A DNA stretch of 64,000 bases from Flavobacteriaceae bacterium. Its GTDB lineage: Bacteria > Bacteroidota > Bacteroidia > Flavobacteriales > Flavobacteriaceae. Position numbers and translations under genes: made by a program. This document shows, piece after piece, positions 36,282 to 45,905 of the stretch. The DNA lies in assembly GCA_014075215.1 (NCBI GenBank), contig CP046177.1:3658501-3722500 (forward strand), in the 5' to 3' direction. Positions within the stretch are counted from its first letter, which is position 1; each line of letters starts with the position of its first letter. The notes under the pieces are model-generated. The model was not told the origin of the DNA and made no database searches. It was given only the letters and a program-made list of their open reading frames with translations.

Positions 36282-39200
36282 TTATTTATTTTCTTTTTTA
36301 TTAAACTTTAATTTAGGTAGCACAATCTTATATTCTTTATCATCTTTCTTATCAAACCAGTAAACTAAATACTCAACATTTCCACCTGTTAGCTGATAAC
36401 CATCCTTGATAAAAGTGTTATATTTTTTATCAATGAAATGTCTTGAAAACAATAGCACATTTCCTCCATCTTTTTTGGCTAATCCTATTCCTACGTTATC
36501 CGTAAACTGTACAGTGTCATTCTCAAGGTCGTCTCCTGATTTGAGAGTATTAATTCTATTTAATGTTTTAAAATATTTTTGAGAACCCAAGTTAATGTCT
36601 TTGTGTCCTAATACTAATTCAAAATGTTTTGGCTGTTCTGTTATTCCTGTATATCTGATCATGTCTAGTTTGCTAGAGTCAAAGTCATCAAAAAATGATG
36701 AGTTACAATGTATCTGCAAACTTTTCTTTGCTCTAGAACAACCAACATACAAAACTCGTTTAGACTCCGTGTTATTAAAATTATAATCTTCTAGGAGCAA
36801 ATATACATGGTCAAATTCTTTCCCTTTTGCTTTATGCATGGTTGCTATAATAATTGCATTGGCATCAGCATTTATCGCATCTTCCATTTTTATTTCTCGG
36901 ATATAATCGTACCAATCTATAAGCTGTTTTTGTTTGTCATAATTCACTTCAAATTTCATAATAATTTCTAAACAGATATCAATGTGAATACTAGAATGAT
37001 GTTTTGACTTAAAATGGTCTTTTGCTTCATTCCATTCGTTATTAAAAATTATACCAGCATCATTTTTTTTCTGTTTAAGAAATTCTGTAAAGGTTCTTAG
37101 TTCAAATAAGTGATCCAAACTAAATCCTTCTAACCCAGTAATTAATCTTGTTTTTTGATCAAATTCATTTAGAAAAGTTCTTAACATTAAAGCTTGTTTA
37201 TTCGTCCTAACTAAAATGGCTCTTGTTCCATTAAAATTGTCTTTAATTACCATTTCTGCTAGTGATTTCTCCAAAAAAGAAGTAGTATATCTAACTAATC
37301 TGATATTGGATAAAACTTGTTTATTAACTGGCTCTAACACTTGAGTCTTTAACCGATTTGGCACTTTATTAAGTAATTCATTATTGAAATGAATGATATT
37401 TGAACTGCTTCTGTAGTTTTTAATTAAAGAATACTGAGTAGCATTATACTTCTTTTTAAACTCTAGCATGTTCTTATTGGAAGCCCCCCTAAACCCATAT
37501 ATGTTTTGATCGTCATCACCAACAGCAATCACTCTAATGTTACCCGCTTTCGTTATTATTGTTTGAATTAGTTCCCATTCAATATCGTTTACATCTTGAA
37601 ATTCATCCAAAAGCAATACGCTTTTATTAATAATAGATGAGATATCAATTTCTTCAGTATTAATTGCTTTAATACAATCTTGAATTACATTTTCAGATTT
37701 CTTTAAATCTCCCAACTGTCCCATTAATTGAAAACAAAAACCGTGAAAGGTTGTAATTTTAATAAGCCCGGAGTATTCGGGAACAAGTTTTCGGGCTCTG
37801 GCTCTAAATTCTAAAGAAGCTGCTTTTGAAAATGTGAGCATTAAAAATTGTTCAGGCTTAATATCTTCTAATAACAATAGGCTAGCGATTTTATGAACCA
37901 AAACCTTAGTTTTTCCGCTTCCAGGGCCCGCTAAGATTAATATATTGTTAGACTTCCCATCATTTACAATTCTTGATTGGTCTGTATCTAATTCACCTAT
38001 TATTTCTTTAAGGCGAGTAGGAGTTAATGGTGTTCCTATTTCCTTTTTTCGTCTTGGAAAATACTTGAATAGAAACTCTTCATAAGGTTGACTAAAGTAG
38101 TCATTAACATATGCTAAGGCAGATTCGTAGTTTTGGAGCCTTCTTTTGGCATATTCACCAACAATATGGATTTGTTCTGTCTTATGGTGGTAATGCTGAT
38201 CCATTTTCTTAAAGTTCTCATTTGTGAACCTTGGTATTGAATCGTTAATTTCTTCAATATTCAGTCTATTGTAAGACACCATAAAACCGCCTTCTAACTT
38301 TATTGATTTTATTTGATTTAGAAATAATAGTGTCTTCTCATATCGTTTAACATCCTCCTCTTTTATTTGTCCGAATAGTTGATTGGAATTTTTGAGTTCT
38401 AACATTGAAAAACTAACAGGCAAGTCTTTTTTATCTTGAGTTTTTAGTTTTTCTTTTTGTTCAATATGAAATTTTTCAAGAAGTTCATACACATCTAATG
38501 TCAATTCATGCCTCCATTTTATATCCTCAGTTAATGAATCATACTGTTTAACTTTTATTTGGTATAAATCATTTTCTCGGTCTACTCGCTTTTTTTGAAT
38601 AAAATTTCTTATTTCCCAATAATTAAGAATATTCTTTACTGCATCAATTGATGTTTTTTCGACACCTTCATCTATTATGTTTTGATTCAATTGCCGCATT
38701 GATATTTTAATATTCTTAGGCAATATTTTATGCATTGTAATTTCAATTTTCCGATAACGCTCAAGTATTTTTTTTGAGCTGTTGCTAGACTGCGTCAAAT
38801 TAATAAATGCAGTTAAGTCTTTTGCATCTCCAAGAATTTGTAGGTCTCTTAATAAATCAATGACATCTCTTATTTCTTTTAGTTTCAACCCTGTTCTATC
38901 TGCCAAATAGTCAATTCTGCATTCATCATCCTTAACTATACGTTGAAGAACCCTTGAACAATGTTCTATTTGAATTTCAGTAATACCTTTACTTTGGTGT
39001 ATTCTTTTGAGAGCTTTGGAAATGTTTGGAACCATCAAACTATTCGCAAATATGCTTGGTGAATTTTGCTTTCGTTTTAAAAAACCTTGGTATTCCAGTG
39101 CTGCAACTGAAGCCTTAACTCTAGTTTCTAATTCTTGAATTTCAGTATCCCAACCTGCTTTTTGTGCTATCTCTAAAGCAGAGTTACTTATCTTCTTTGT

Positions 39201-41108
39201 TTTTTTATATTTCGATAAATACTTGAGTGCTTGCCAAATTTGCTGAACCTCTTTTTGATTAATTTTGGTTTGTTGCAACAAACTAAAATGTTTGTTTAAA
39301 TCCTGTTCGTTAAATAAAATGTAACATTTTGCTTGTATTTTTTCATCTCTTCCTGCTCTTCCTGCTTCTTGTACATAGTTTTCTAAAGAATCGGATATGT
39401 TATAATGTATTACTGATTTCACATCATCCTTATCTACTCCCATTCCAAAAGCTGATGTTGCCACAATAATGTCTTTTTCATTATTCATAAAAGCATCCAT
39501 GTAATCCTTTTTTACATCCTTATCTAATTTACCATGAAAATAGGTAGAGTTAAAACCAGCCTTTTCTATTAAACTATGTATTTCTTCAACTCTCTTCGTC
39601 CTTGACGCATAGATGATTGCTGGTTTTTCACAACGGTCTAATAGAGGGAGTAATGCCTTCATCTTTCGATCAGGATCTTCAACATCGATTACTTCATATT
39701 TTAAGTTAGTTCTACTCGCTCTTGTTACAAATTCATTTAATTCAATATCAAGTTTAGTCTTGAAGTACGTTTTGATATCCTCTATCACTTGGGGCTTTGC
39801 AGTTGCTGTAAAGCATGATACAGGTATTTTACCTGACATCCTATTTTCTTCAAAGTTTTGAATGAAATCTGCTATGTATAAATAATCGACTCTAAAATCT
39901 TGTCCCCAAGAAGAAAAGCAATGTGCTTCATCAATTACGAATCTAGCTATTGAACGTTGTTTTAGAATCCTTGAAATTGTCGGTGACCGCAGAGATTCGG
40001 GAGATAAATATAATAATTGGACACCTCCTTTTTCTACCCTTTCAATGGCATCTTGTCTTTCCAATGGAGATAACAAGCCATTAATAGCTACAGCCTTTGT
40101 AATATCAAAACGTTTTTCAAGGTTCTCAACCTGATCTTTCATTAACGATACTAAAGGAGATATAACTACTGTTAATTGACGAGATAAAGAGCCTTTCATT
40201 AAGGCGGGTAATTGAAAGGTGAGAGATTTTCCTCCTCCAGTAGGAAAAACAGCTACAAATGAAGCTGACCTTATTCCGGCTCTAACTGTTTTTTCTTGTA
40301 AACTTATTTCTTCATTTTGGTCAAATTTTCTAAAATCTTTATAACCAAAATAGGATTGTAACGCTTTTTTAGGGTTTAGATTCGAATTACAATAATTACA
40401 ACTCGGGTTTCCACAAAACTTAAACCTGATATCATCTAATATTTGTTTTGTTTTAGGTAGAGCCTTATTTATCCAATATGCTAAAACAGATTTATCTTCT
40501 TTAGTGTTTATTAGTGAAAAAGCATAGGCAAGTTCAATAGGATTGTCTTTGGCAAATTGAGAAATATTGGCACTATCACAAATTTTATTTTTGAATAACT
40601 CACTTATTTCAATAGCAGTATCAATGTTGCTGATTTTAAAATTAATTAATTTTAAAAAGCCTGAATAAGCATTTGAGCTAATAAGTAAATTAGCATAAAC
40701 TTGTTGAATAACAGTATCTAATTCATTGAATTTATTGAGTTCGTCTATTAATAATTGCTTTGTAAGCTTGCAGTCTGACAGAGGATTATTATAATCACTA
40801 TCGTTAACAATTTTATAACCTTTTACTAATTTGTTATACGGGTTATCGCTGAAAAGCAATGGAGACCAAAGCAGTGTATCTACTATTTTTTTATTTCTAA
40901 AAATTTCATGCCCAAGTACTTTTTCTAAAAATGGAATATCATGAGCAACTATATTGTGACCACATATATATTCAGTTTGATTAATCCATTTTTCAATTTT
41001 AGTAAGCTCACTTTCGTGTAATTCTTGTCCATTAAAAAGTGCTCCAACATCCTTTATCTTGCCATTCTTGTTGGTCTCAATGTCTATATATAGAATTTTG
41101 TTTATCAT
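36282..41108 (-). CDS. Three-domain fusion: DEDD exonuclease + RecQ helicase + UvrD/Rep helicase
   Basis: 1608 residues. Residues 1-125 form an RNase H-fold exonuclease (YIDIET with D9/E11, VAHDIPFL D57, VDTLL D77, PLSDCKL D112). A small Cys cluster FCGNPSCNYC lies at 231-240. A RecQ SF2 helicase spans about 265-625: Walker A FPTGGGKSL 288-296, DEAH 393-396, SCFTATA and QEAGRAGRD 580-588. A long linker with winged-helix-like segments spans 640-1020. A UvrD SF1 helicase starts about 1040: ILAGPGSGKT, LLLDEFQD, VGDDDQNIYGFRG, NYRSS, TMHKAKGKEFDH and VLYVGCSRAKKSL. All ATPase motifs look intact. It stands alone between spacers in a defence-rich region. A role in DNA processing or phage defence is inference. 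Confidence 0.9.
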   Translation of the reverse strand: MINKILYIDIETNKNGKIKDVGALFNGQELHESELTKIEKWINQTEYICGHNIVAHDIPFLEKVLGHEIFRNKKIVDTLLWSPLLFSDNPYNKLVKGYKIVNDSDYNNPLSDCKLTKQLLIDELNKFNELDTVIQQVYANLLISSNAYSGFLKLINFKISNIDTAIEISELFKNKICDSANISQFAKDNPIELAYAFSLINTKEDKSVLAYWINKALPKTKQILDDIRFKFCGNPSCNYCNSNLNPKKALQSYFGYKDFRKFDQNEEISLQEKTVRAGIRSASFVAVFPTGGGKSLTFQLPALMKGSLSRQLTVVISPLVSLMKDQVENLEKRFDITKAVAINGLLSPLERQDAIERVEKGGVQLLYLSPESLRSPTISRILKQRSIARFVIDEAHCFSSWGQDFRVDYLYIADFIQNFEENRMSGKIPVSCFTATAKPQVIEDIKTYFKTKLDIELNEFVTRASRTNLKYEVIDVEDPDRKMKALLPLLDRCEKPAIIYASRTKRVEEIHSLIEKAGFNSTYFHGKLDKDVKKDYMDAFMNNEKDIIVATSAFGMGVDKDDVKSVIHYNISDSLENYVQEAGRAGRDEKIQAKCYILFNEQDLNKHFSLLQQTKINQKEVQQIWQALKYLSKYKKTKKISNSALEIAQKAGWDTEIQELETRVKASVAALEYQGFLKRKQNSPSIFANSLMVPNISKALKRIHQSKGITEIQIEHCSRVLQRIVKDDECRIDYLADRTGLKLKEIRDVIDLLRDLQILGDAKDLTAFINLTQSSNSSKKILERYRKIEITMHKILPKNIKISMRQLNQNIIDEGVEKTSIDAVKNILNYWEIRNFIQKKRVDRENDLYQIKVKQYDSLTEDIKWRHELTLDVYELLEKFHIEQKEKLKTQDKKDLPVSFSMLELKNSNQLFGQIKEEDVKRYEKTLLFLNQIKSIKLEGGFMVSYNRLNIEEINDSIPRFTNENFKKMDQHYHHKTEQIHIVGEYAKRRLQNYESALAYVNDYFSQPYEEFLFKYFPRRKKEIGTPLTPTRLKEIIGELDTDQSRIVNDGKSNNILILAGPGSGKTKVLVHKIASLLLLEDIKPEQFLMLTFSKAASLEFRARARKLVPEYSGLIKITTFHGFCFQLMGQLGDLKKSENVIQDCIKAINTEEIDISSIINKSVLLLDEFQDVNDIEWELIQTIITKAGNIRVIAVGDDDQNIYGFRGASNKNMLEFKKKYNATQYSLIKNYRSSSNIIHFNNELLNKVPNRLKTQVLEPVNKQVLSNIRLVRYTTSFLEKSLAEMVIKDNFNGTRAILVRTNKQALMLRTFLNEFDQKTRLITGLEGFSLDHLFELRTFTEFLKQKKNDAGIIFNNEWNEAKDHFKSKHHSSIHIDICLEIIMKFEVNYDKQKQLIDWYDYIREIKMEDAINADANAIIIATMHKAKGKEFDHVYLLLEDYNFNNTESKRVLYVGCSRAKKSLQIHCNSSFFDDFDSSKLDMIRYTGITEQPKHFELVLGHKDINLGSQKYFKTLNRINTLKSGDDLENDTVQFTDNVGIGLAKKDGGNVLLFSRHFIDKKYNTFIKDGYQLTGGNVEYLVYWFDKKDDKEYKIVLPKLKFNKKENK

Positions 41109-41214
41109 AATTTAGAGCATTGGCAAAAAATAGCTCTTTTGGTTTTTTTAGCGTTTGTCCATGTGTTGGCAAAAAACCAAATGTGCTATTTGTGCGGTTG
41201 GCTCTTTTTTCGCA
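41109..41214. repeat. Spacer with type-Y hairpin
   Basis: AATAGCTCTTTTGGTTTTTT (41129-41148) pairs with AAAAAACCAAATGTGCTATT (41171-41190), 18 of 20 positions, with mismatches again at TCT/ACA. GCATTGGC precedes it and AGCGTTTG lies in the loop. It follows the start of the helicase gene and is interrupted by an IS3 at 41215. Confidence 0.65.
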
Positions 41215-41254
41215 TGTCTCGTCCTAAAATAGGGCTACAGTTAATTATTAAAAT

Positions 41255-42112
41255 TTATGCTACATTTTTGTGCACGTAATTAGGTGTTTTATAATCTAAA
41301 GATAAATGTAATCTTTTATTATTATATAATTTGATTGCATTTTTTGTTGCTTTTTTGGCGTGATTGATATTTGTAAATGTTTGGTCGAGGAAGAATTCAT
41401 CTTTTAAAATTCCGTTAACTCTTTCGGCCATTGCGTTTTCGTAGCAATGATTTTCTTGGGTCATACTGATTTGTATCTTTTTTCTTTTCAAAATTTGAGT
41501 ATAAACATTGCTACAATATTGTATTCCTCTATCAGAATGATGTATGATTTCTTCGGTATTTTTAGTTTGATAAATAGCTTTATTTAAAGCTCTAACACAG
41601 CCTTTAAGTTCTAAACTATCACTAATATCATAGCCTACTATTTTTCTTGAATACATATCAGTAATAAGTGCTAAATAACAAAATCCATTTATAGTTCTTA
41701 TATAGGTAATATCCGAAGCCCAAACTTGGTTAGGTCTATTAATGATCAGGTCTTTTATGATATTTTTATATTTATAAAAACGATGGTAAGAGTTGGTTGT
41801 TTTAGAAGAATATTTTTTCCTTCTAATTAACAAATTATTTTCTTTTAAGATTCTAAATAACTGGTCTCTACCTATATTTATATTCTGTTTCCTAAAATCA
41901 TTATGTAAGGATTTCATTAGCTTTCTAGTACCTTCTCTGGGTAATGTTTTCCTGCTTTTTTTAACAAGCATTATTACATTTTGTTCTATTTGTTTTTTAA
42001 GAACAAACCTTTTTTGATATTTGTAATAAGCATCTCTTTTTAACTCGAAAGCATTACAAATAGTAGCGATGGCGTACCTTCTTTTTTTTCTATTAATCGG
42101 TGCTATTTTCAT
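41255..42112 (-). CDS. IS3-family orfB transposase (type B, copy 1)
   Basis: 285 residues with the integrase core. DDE motif: D in NQVWASDITYIRTINGF, D in EIIHHSDRGIQYCSNVY and E in CYENAMAERVNGILKDEFF. It starts with TAATG overlapping orfA by 1 nt. The protein is identical to that of copy 2. Confidence 0.94.
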   Translation of the reverse strand: MKIAPINRKKRRYAIATICNAFELKRDAYYKYQKRFVLKKQIEQNVIMLVKKSRKTLPREGTRKLMKSLHNDFRKQNINIGRDQLFRILKENNLLIRRKKYSSKTTNSYHRFYKYKNIIKDLIINRPNQVWASDITYIRTINGFCYLALITDMYSRKIVGYDISDSLELKGCVRALNKAIYQTKNTEEIIHHSDRGIQYCSNVYTQILKRKKIQISMTQENHCYENAMAERVNGILKDEFFLDQTFTNINHAKKATKNAIKLYNNKRLHLSLDYKTPNYVHKNVA

Positions 42113-42507
42113 TAAGGCTTTATGTTTAAGTTTTTTTTTAATTCTTCAACATTTTTATAGCCAAGATTTTCAGCAGCTACTTCAAGATAACTATCATTCA
42201 CAAGTTTATCTAGATCCTTTTTAATAAGAAGATCTTTGAGTTGTTTTAGCTCTTTTTGAAGGGCTTTAATACGGGATAATTCGTCGTCTGTTTGCACGGT
42301 TACACGGGTGTTCATTAAATCTTTACGGTCATATTTTTTAATCCATACGTTTATCGTACTAGATTGTATGCCGTAAGTTAAGGCAATTTGTCTTTTGGAA
42401 TGGTTTCCTTTGGTAAGTTCTGCTAATACTTTGAGTTTAAAACTCTCACTATAACGTCTTACATATCCATCATTTTTATACATATACTTGTTGTTTTTTG
42501 TATACAT
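42112..42507 (-). CDS. IS3-family orfA (type B, copy 1)
   Basis: 131 residues. The HTH region is SFKLKVLAELTKGNHSKRQ / IALTYGIQSSTINVWIKKYD, followed by a coiled coil with LSRIKALQKELKQLKDLLIK. A slippery run A-AAA-AAC in the last codons (ELKKNLN) allows a -1 shift into orfB, whose frame is open across the site. Confidence 0.9.
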   Translation of the reverse strand: MYTKNNKYMYKNDGYVRRYSESFKLKVLAELTKGNHSKRQIALTYGIQSSTINVWIKKYDRKDLMNTRVTVQTDDELSRIKALQKELKQLKDLLIKKDLDKLVNDSYLEVAAENLGYKNVEELKKNLNIKP

Positions 42508-42523
42508 ATTTCAGGACGGGTCA

Positions 42524-42780
42524 CAACGGTCTTGTATATGAAAAGTAGCGGATTTTAGGCACTAGTTTTTCGGTTAAACGCAGACATTAAATATATGAAT
42601 TTCACTTCGATTAAGCACTAAAAAGCTATTTTTTATATACGTTGTTACCCACTGGCTTTATTCCGTTCAGCTTGTTTTTCAGCGTTGGCAAAGACATACT
42701 CTTTTGCAATTTTTGGCGTAGCGTTGGCTTGAGCGAATTACAAATGTGTATGACTTTTAGCGTTGGCTTTATTTTTAAAT
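42524..42780. repeat. Spacer with type-X and type-Y hairpins
   Basis: 257 bp, no gene. Type X: the 5' arm CAACGGTCTTGTATATG.AAAGTAGC (42524-42549) pairs imperfectly with AAAAAGCTATTTTTTATATACGTTGTTA (to about 42650). Type Y: CATACTCTTTTGCAATT (42695-42711) pairs with AATTACAAATGTGTATG (42736-42752), 14 of 17. It is flanked by AGCGTTGGC on both sides, with one further GCGTTGGC inside. Confidence 0.65.
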
Positions 42781-42810
42781 GTTACTTATAGTCTTTGATT
42801 TATAGTCAAC
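42781..42810 (+). promoter_or_regulatory. C-box operator of the controller protein
   Basis: GTTACTTATAGTC (42781-42793) and TTATAGTCAAC (42800-42810) form a pair with the ACTTATAGTC-type element known from restriction controller (C protein) operators. It lies about 20 bp before the regulator start. A single matching box lies before the methylase gene at 45735. Confidence 0.75.
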
Positions 42811-42830
42811 ATTTCCTCAACTTTGCAATT

Positions 42831-43049
42831 GTGGAAATAAAGTCTAAAATAGGAAATCGTATTAAAGAATTAAGAGATGTTAAACAGATGTCTCAAAAGG
42901 ATTTAGCTTATGCATCAGATTTAGACAGAAGCTACATTGCAAGTGTCGAAAACGGTCAAAGAAATATTTCAATTGTTAACATTGAAAAAATTGCTAATGC
43001 GTTAGGAGAAAACTTGACTACATTTTTCAATTCAAAGATATTTATATGA
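42831..43049 (+). CDS. XRE-family controller (C) protein of the RM system
   Basis: About 72 residues from GTG 42831 (VEIKSKIGNRIKELRDVKQM). A TTG at 42795 would place the start inside the C-box, so I prefer the GTG. The helix-turn-helix is MSQKDLAYASDLDRSYIASVENGQRNIS, typical of C proteins, which activate their own gene and restriction while tuning the methylase. The gene overlaps the endonuclease gene by 4 nt (ATGA). Confidence 0.85.
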   Translation: MEIKSKIGNRIKELRDVKQMSQKDLAYASDLDRSYIASVENGQRNISIVNIEKIANALGENLTTFFNSKIFI

Positions 43050-43883
43050 CATTACAAGATTGCGTAAATAGCATTAAAACGACAGTAGAGAATGCAATTA
43101 CAACTAATGGAACTGCAGGAAAAACATCTGTAATTAGGTCGCAAGGTGTAATTAATATGTTACACGAAGTTGTTAAAACGTCACTTATACAAAAAGGCGT
43201 GAATGCCAATTTAATTCATCCACCATTAATTAGGTCAATCAAATGGTGAAAAGACGTTAGCAGGATTTTTAAAGTTTAAAAAGCAAGATATTTGTGTTTT
43301 CCCAAATAATAAACCTCAAATTGTTGAACTATTAGATTTTAATGGATTGTACGCTACTGGAGTTACAGAACCTTATGGCGAATTATTTACAGAGCATATT
43401 TTGTCAGTAAATGTTAGAAGTCAATTGAGTAGCATTGGTAATAATATTGATACTATGTATGAAAGAACTTATGCAGAACCTTTAAATTTGCACAGAATAC
43501 TACCTAAAATGGTTTTGGGAGAAGTTTATTTACTTTCTGTTAGAGAATTGGATTCCGCACAAGTAGCTCTAAACAATGTTGCATATAAATCTCATACGGC
43601 TTCTGTCGGTAGATATATTGAAAGGTATATTAAAGGTTTTGCAGCTTTGAATATGAGAAGTAGTCAAAGAGATGATGATTTTAAATATGAGAGAATAGCG
43701 TTAATATTGGCTGATTTTTCTCAAACTCCTGTTAAGATTTATAATAATAATGCAGAATTAAATGCTGATGGCATTCTACCTGCTGGCTCGACTGCAGATA
43801 TGACGAATTTGAGTTATGATGGTTTTGTTGATAGATTGACAGAAGTCTATGATAAAAGATTTGGAACAGGAATATTAAGCTGA
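43046..43883 (+). pseudogene. Type II restriction endonuclease, frameshifted by a 4-bp duplication
   Basis: The first part reads MTLQDCVNSIKTTVENAITT, GTAGKTSVIRSQGVINMLHE and NANLIHPPL, then runs out of frame to TGA at 43247-43249. The second part, in another frame from about 43230, reads LGQSNGEKTLAGFLKFKKQD, VCVFPNN-like ICVFPNNKP and LYATGVTEPYGELFTEHILS, to RFGTGILS at 43883. The junction is CCATTAATTAGGTC, where ATTA is tandemly duplicated. Removing one ATTA restores HPPLGQSNGEKTLAG. The enzyme should therefore be inactive unless slippage restores it. Its 3' end overlaps the convergent methylase by 37 nt. Confidence 0.82.
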
Positions 43884-45724
43884 TATTTATCAATTAAAAA
43901 TTCATCAATTTTCATTCTGTCATCAAGACAATTTAATATTTGTATTTCTTCTTTTGTAAAGTTTGGAATAGTAAATTTCTCAATGAAGTTCTTCTGATAA
44001 CAAGGGAAACCACCTTGAATAGAAACACTTGTATTGCTCACATAATAATCCATAACAATAGAATTCAAAATTTTCTGAACGATTGAAATGTTTTCTTCCT
44101 TTGACATTTCGTGAGTTGAATCCTCAAATAATGAAGTTTTATTGGAATTGTCTCGGTCAAAATAAATTCCGTAACCATTTGTGTAATAAGCATCTTCTTC
44201 CAGAACGAATAAAAATCTTGGATGTTTGCTAAATGTTGGGTTTAATATTTTTTTTCCGAAACGTGTAATTCCTTGTGTTCTACCCCAAACGTAAAAAGGT
44301 GAGAATACTTTTTTACCTTTTTCACGACCTTCTAATTTCTCTTTCTCCGAAAGTAAAAATTCGTAGCATTTAGGGTATTTAGCAATAAACTCTTCTTCCA
44401 AAATTGGAACTGCATTTTTAGAGTTTGTCTGATATGGAGTAATAATTCTTAAAGTGTTGTTTTCAATATCTTTTTGACTTTTAAATTGAGATATTTTATA
44501 AACAGGTCTTGTTATTTCTTTTTCAATTAAGAATGTTCCGTTTTCTGTGGTTTTTGTTAAATACCCGTTTTTTTCGTTTACAGAATCTATAAAAAAGACT
44601 TCGTCTTTTAAGGTTGCAATTCCTACAGCAATATTAAATAATTGTTTTATTGGAGTTCCAATGCTCTCAATTATTTTAATGTTTTCCTGTTCTTTGGTTT
44701 TTAATAAACGCCATTTTCCAACCTCCAAGTTTTCTAAATAATTAGGTGAGCCATTTGCTGAAATTAAAAAAGCAGAACAAGATTGCTCGTCTTTAATTTT
44801 GTCAAATAAAATAGATTCGTTTACCTTTTTATTAGCAAATGTAATTGCTGTGTAAGTTTGAGCATCAAAAACTTTTTTGTCTCTAAAATCTACAATTCTT
44901 GTTATACATTTATTTTGTAAAAAATATTGACGAAGTGATAAACCTGCTAAAGAAGTAAAATAATTATTTGGCGTAATGTATCCTAATTTTCCGTTTGTGG
45001 TTAATAGTTTATGTCCTAATTCAAAGAATGCGAAATATAAATTGAAAGTTCCGTTTTCGATACTTTTACAATTGTTGATTAAATACAACCTATTATCGTC
45101 ACTTAAATCTTGGAACTTAACATAAGGTGGATTTCCAACGATTATTTCAAATTCGTTTTCCCAATCTGTTTTTAAACTATCTTGATTATAAATATTGAAG
45201 TCAGATTCTACAATAACTTCATTGTTTAGAAGTCCGAAAAGTGATAAAATTACTTTTGAACGTTTCACGTTGTAATTTAATATGTCAGAACCATAGATAT
45301 TTTCTTTGATTGTTTCCTTTATGCTTTTATTGAAAGTCTTTTGGTAATATTCTACCAAGCCTATTAAAAATGCTCCGCAACCACAACTAGGGTCTAAACA
45401 TTTGTCTTTGTTTTTTGGAGAAACTTCTTTGATTATAAAATCTACAACATAAGTAGGAGTAAAGAATGCTCCATTTACTTTTCGGTCATTTGTCGGAATT
45501 AAAAGCTCAAGATAATTTTCTAAAAGTTTTAATTCTCTAATGTCAAGAGTTGAAACAAGTAAAAAAATTTCTGGTTCTGTTTTAAAGTCAGCTAACAGTT
45601 CTGAAATTATAGGGCTTTTGTTTGTTTCTAAATTATTGTTTTGAAGAAAAGAATAAATGAGATGTTTCTCAATGAGGTTTATCTCGTGAGAATTAAGTAG
45701 TTCATTTATTATGCTTTTATTCAT
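43847..45724 (-). CDS. N6-adenine DNA methylase, TaqI/Eco57I-like, of the C-controlled RM system
   Basis: 625 residues. Motif I is CLDPSCGCGAFLIGLVEYY and motif IV is IVGNPPYVKFQDL. A C-terminal TaqI-like target-recognition region follows (ITRFGKKILNPTFSKHPRFL, SVSIQGGFPCYQKNFIEKFT). The gene is intact and convergent with the broken endonuclease. A C-box lies 11 bp upstream of its ATG, so the controller probably represses or modulates it. It should still modify its sites without a cognate nuclease. Confidence 0.88.
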   Translation of the reverse strand: MNKSIINELLNSHEINLIEKHLIYSFLQNNNLETNKSPIISELLADFKTEPEIFLLVSTLDIRELKLLENYLELLIPTNDRKVNGAFFTPTYVVDFIIKEVSPKNKDKCLDPSCGCGAFLIGLVEYYQKTFNKSIKETIKENIYGSDILNYNVKRSKVILSLFGLLNNEVIVESDFNIYNQDSLKTDWENEFEIIVGNPPYVKFQDLSDDNRLYLINNCKSIENGTFNLYFAFFELGHKLLTTNGKLGYITPNNYFTSLAGLSLRQYFLQNKCITRIVDFRDKKVFDAQTYTAITFANKKVNESILFDKIKDEQSCSAFLISANGSPNYLENLEVGKWRLLKTKEQENIKIIESIGTPIKQLFNIAVGIATLKDEVFFIDSVNEKNGYLTKTTENGTFLIEKEITRPVYKISQFKSQKDIENNTLRIITPYQTNSKNAVPILEEEFIAKYPKCYEFLLSEKEKLEGREKGKKVFSPFYVWGRTQGITRFGKKILNPTFSKHPRFLFVLEEDAYYTNGYGIYFDRDNSNKTSLFEDSTHEMSKEENISIVQKILNSIVMDYYVSNTSVSIQGGFPCYQKNFIEKFTIPNFTKEEIQILNCLDDRMKIDEFLIDKYQLNIPVPNLLS

Positions 45725-45734
45725 TTTTATTCCT

Positions 45735-45750
45735 GTTGACTATAAGTAAC
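45735..45750 (-). promoter_or_regulatory. C-box before the methylase gene
   Basis: GTTGACTATAAGTAAC is the complement of GTTACTTATAGTCAAC and combines the two half-sites seen at 42781-42810. It lies just upstream of the methylase start at 45724. Confidence 0.7.
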
Positions 45751-45782
45751 AAAATTAGACTTTTTATTTGAACTATCCAAAT

Positions 45783-45905
45783 CGTAGCGTTGGAAAATTT
45801 TAGCTCTTTTGGTTTTTATAGCGTTTGATTTATGTATCAGAAAAAACCGAAAGTGCTAAAATGGGCGGCTGGTTTTCAGCTTGTGGGTAACTTGTTTATA
45901 TACAG
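45783..45905. repeat. Spacer with type-Y hairpin and type-X end
   Basis: ATTTTAGCTCTTTTGGTTTTT (45797-45817) pairs with AAAAAACCGAAAGTGCTAAAAT (45841-45862), about 19 of 21 positions. TAGCGTTGG precedes it. GTGGGTAACTTGTTTATATA at 45883-45902 is the inverse of the type-X end TATATACGTTGTTACCCAC seen near 42640. It marks the boundary to ordinary chromosomal genes. Confidence 0.6.

Larger units (their letters stand above)
41215..42523 (-). mobile_element. IS3-family element type B, copy 1
   Basis: 1309 bp. Ends are TGTCTCGTCCTAAAATAGGG and the complement of ATATTTCAGGACGGGTCA, with shared core TGnCnCGTCCTnAAATA. The flanking triplets are GCA and CAA, which do not match, so either the duplication is lost or the flanks have recombined. 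Further copies lie at 61418-62726 and 63122 to the window end. Confidence 0.9.
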
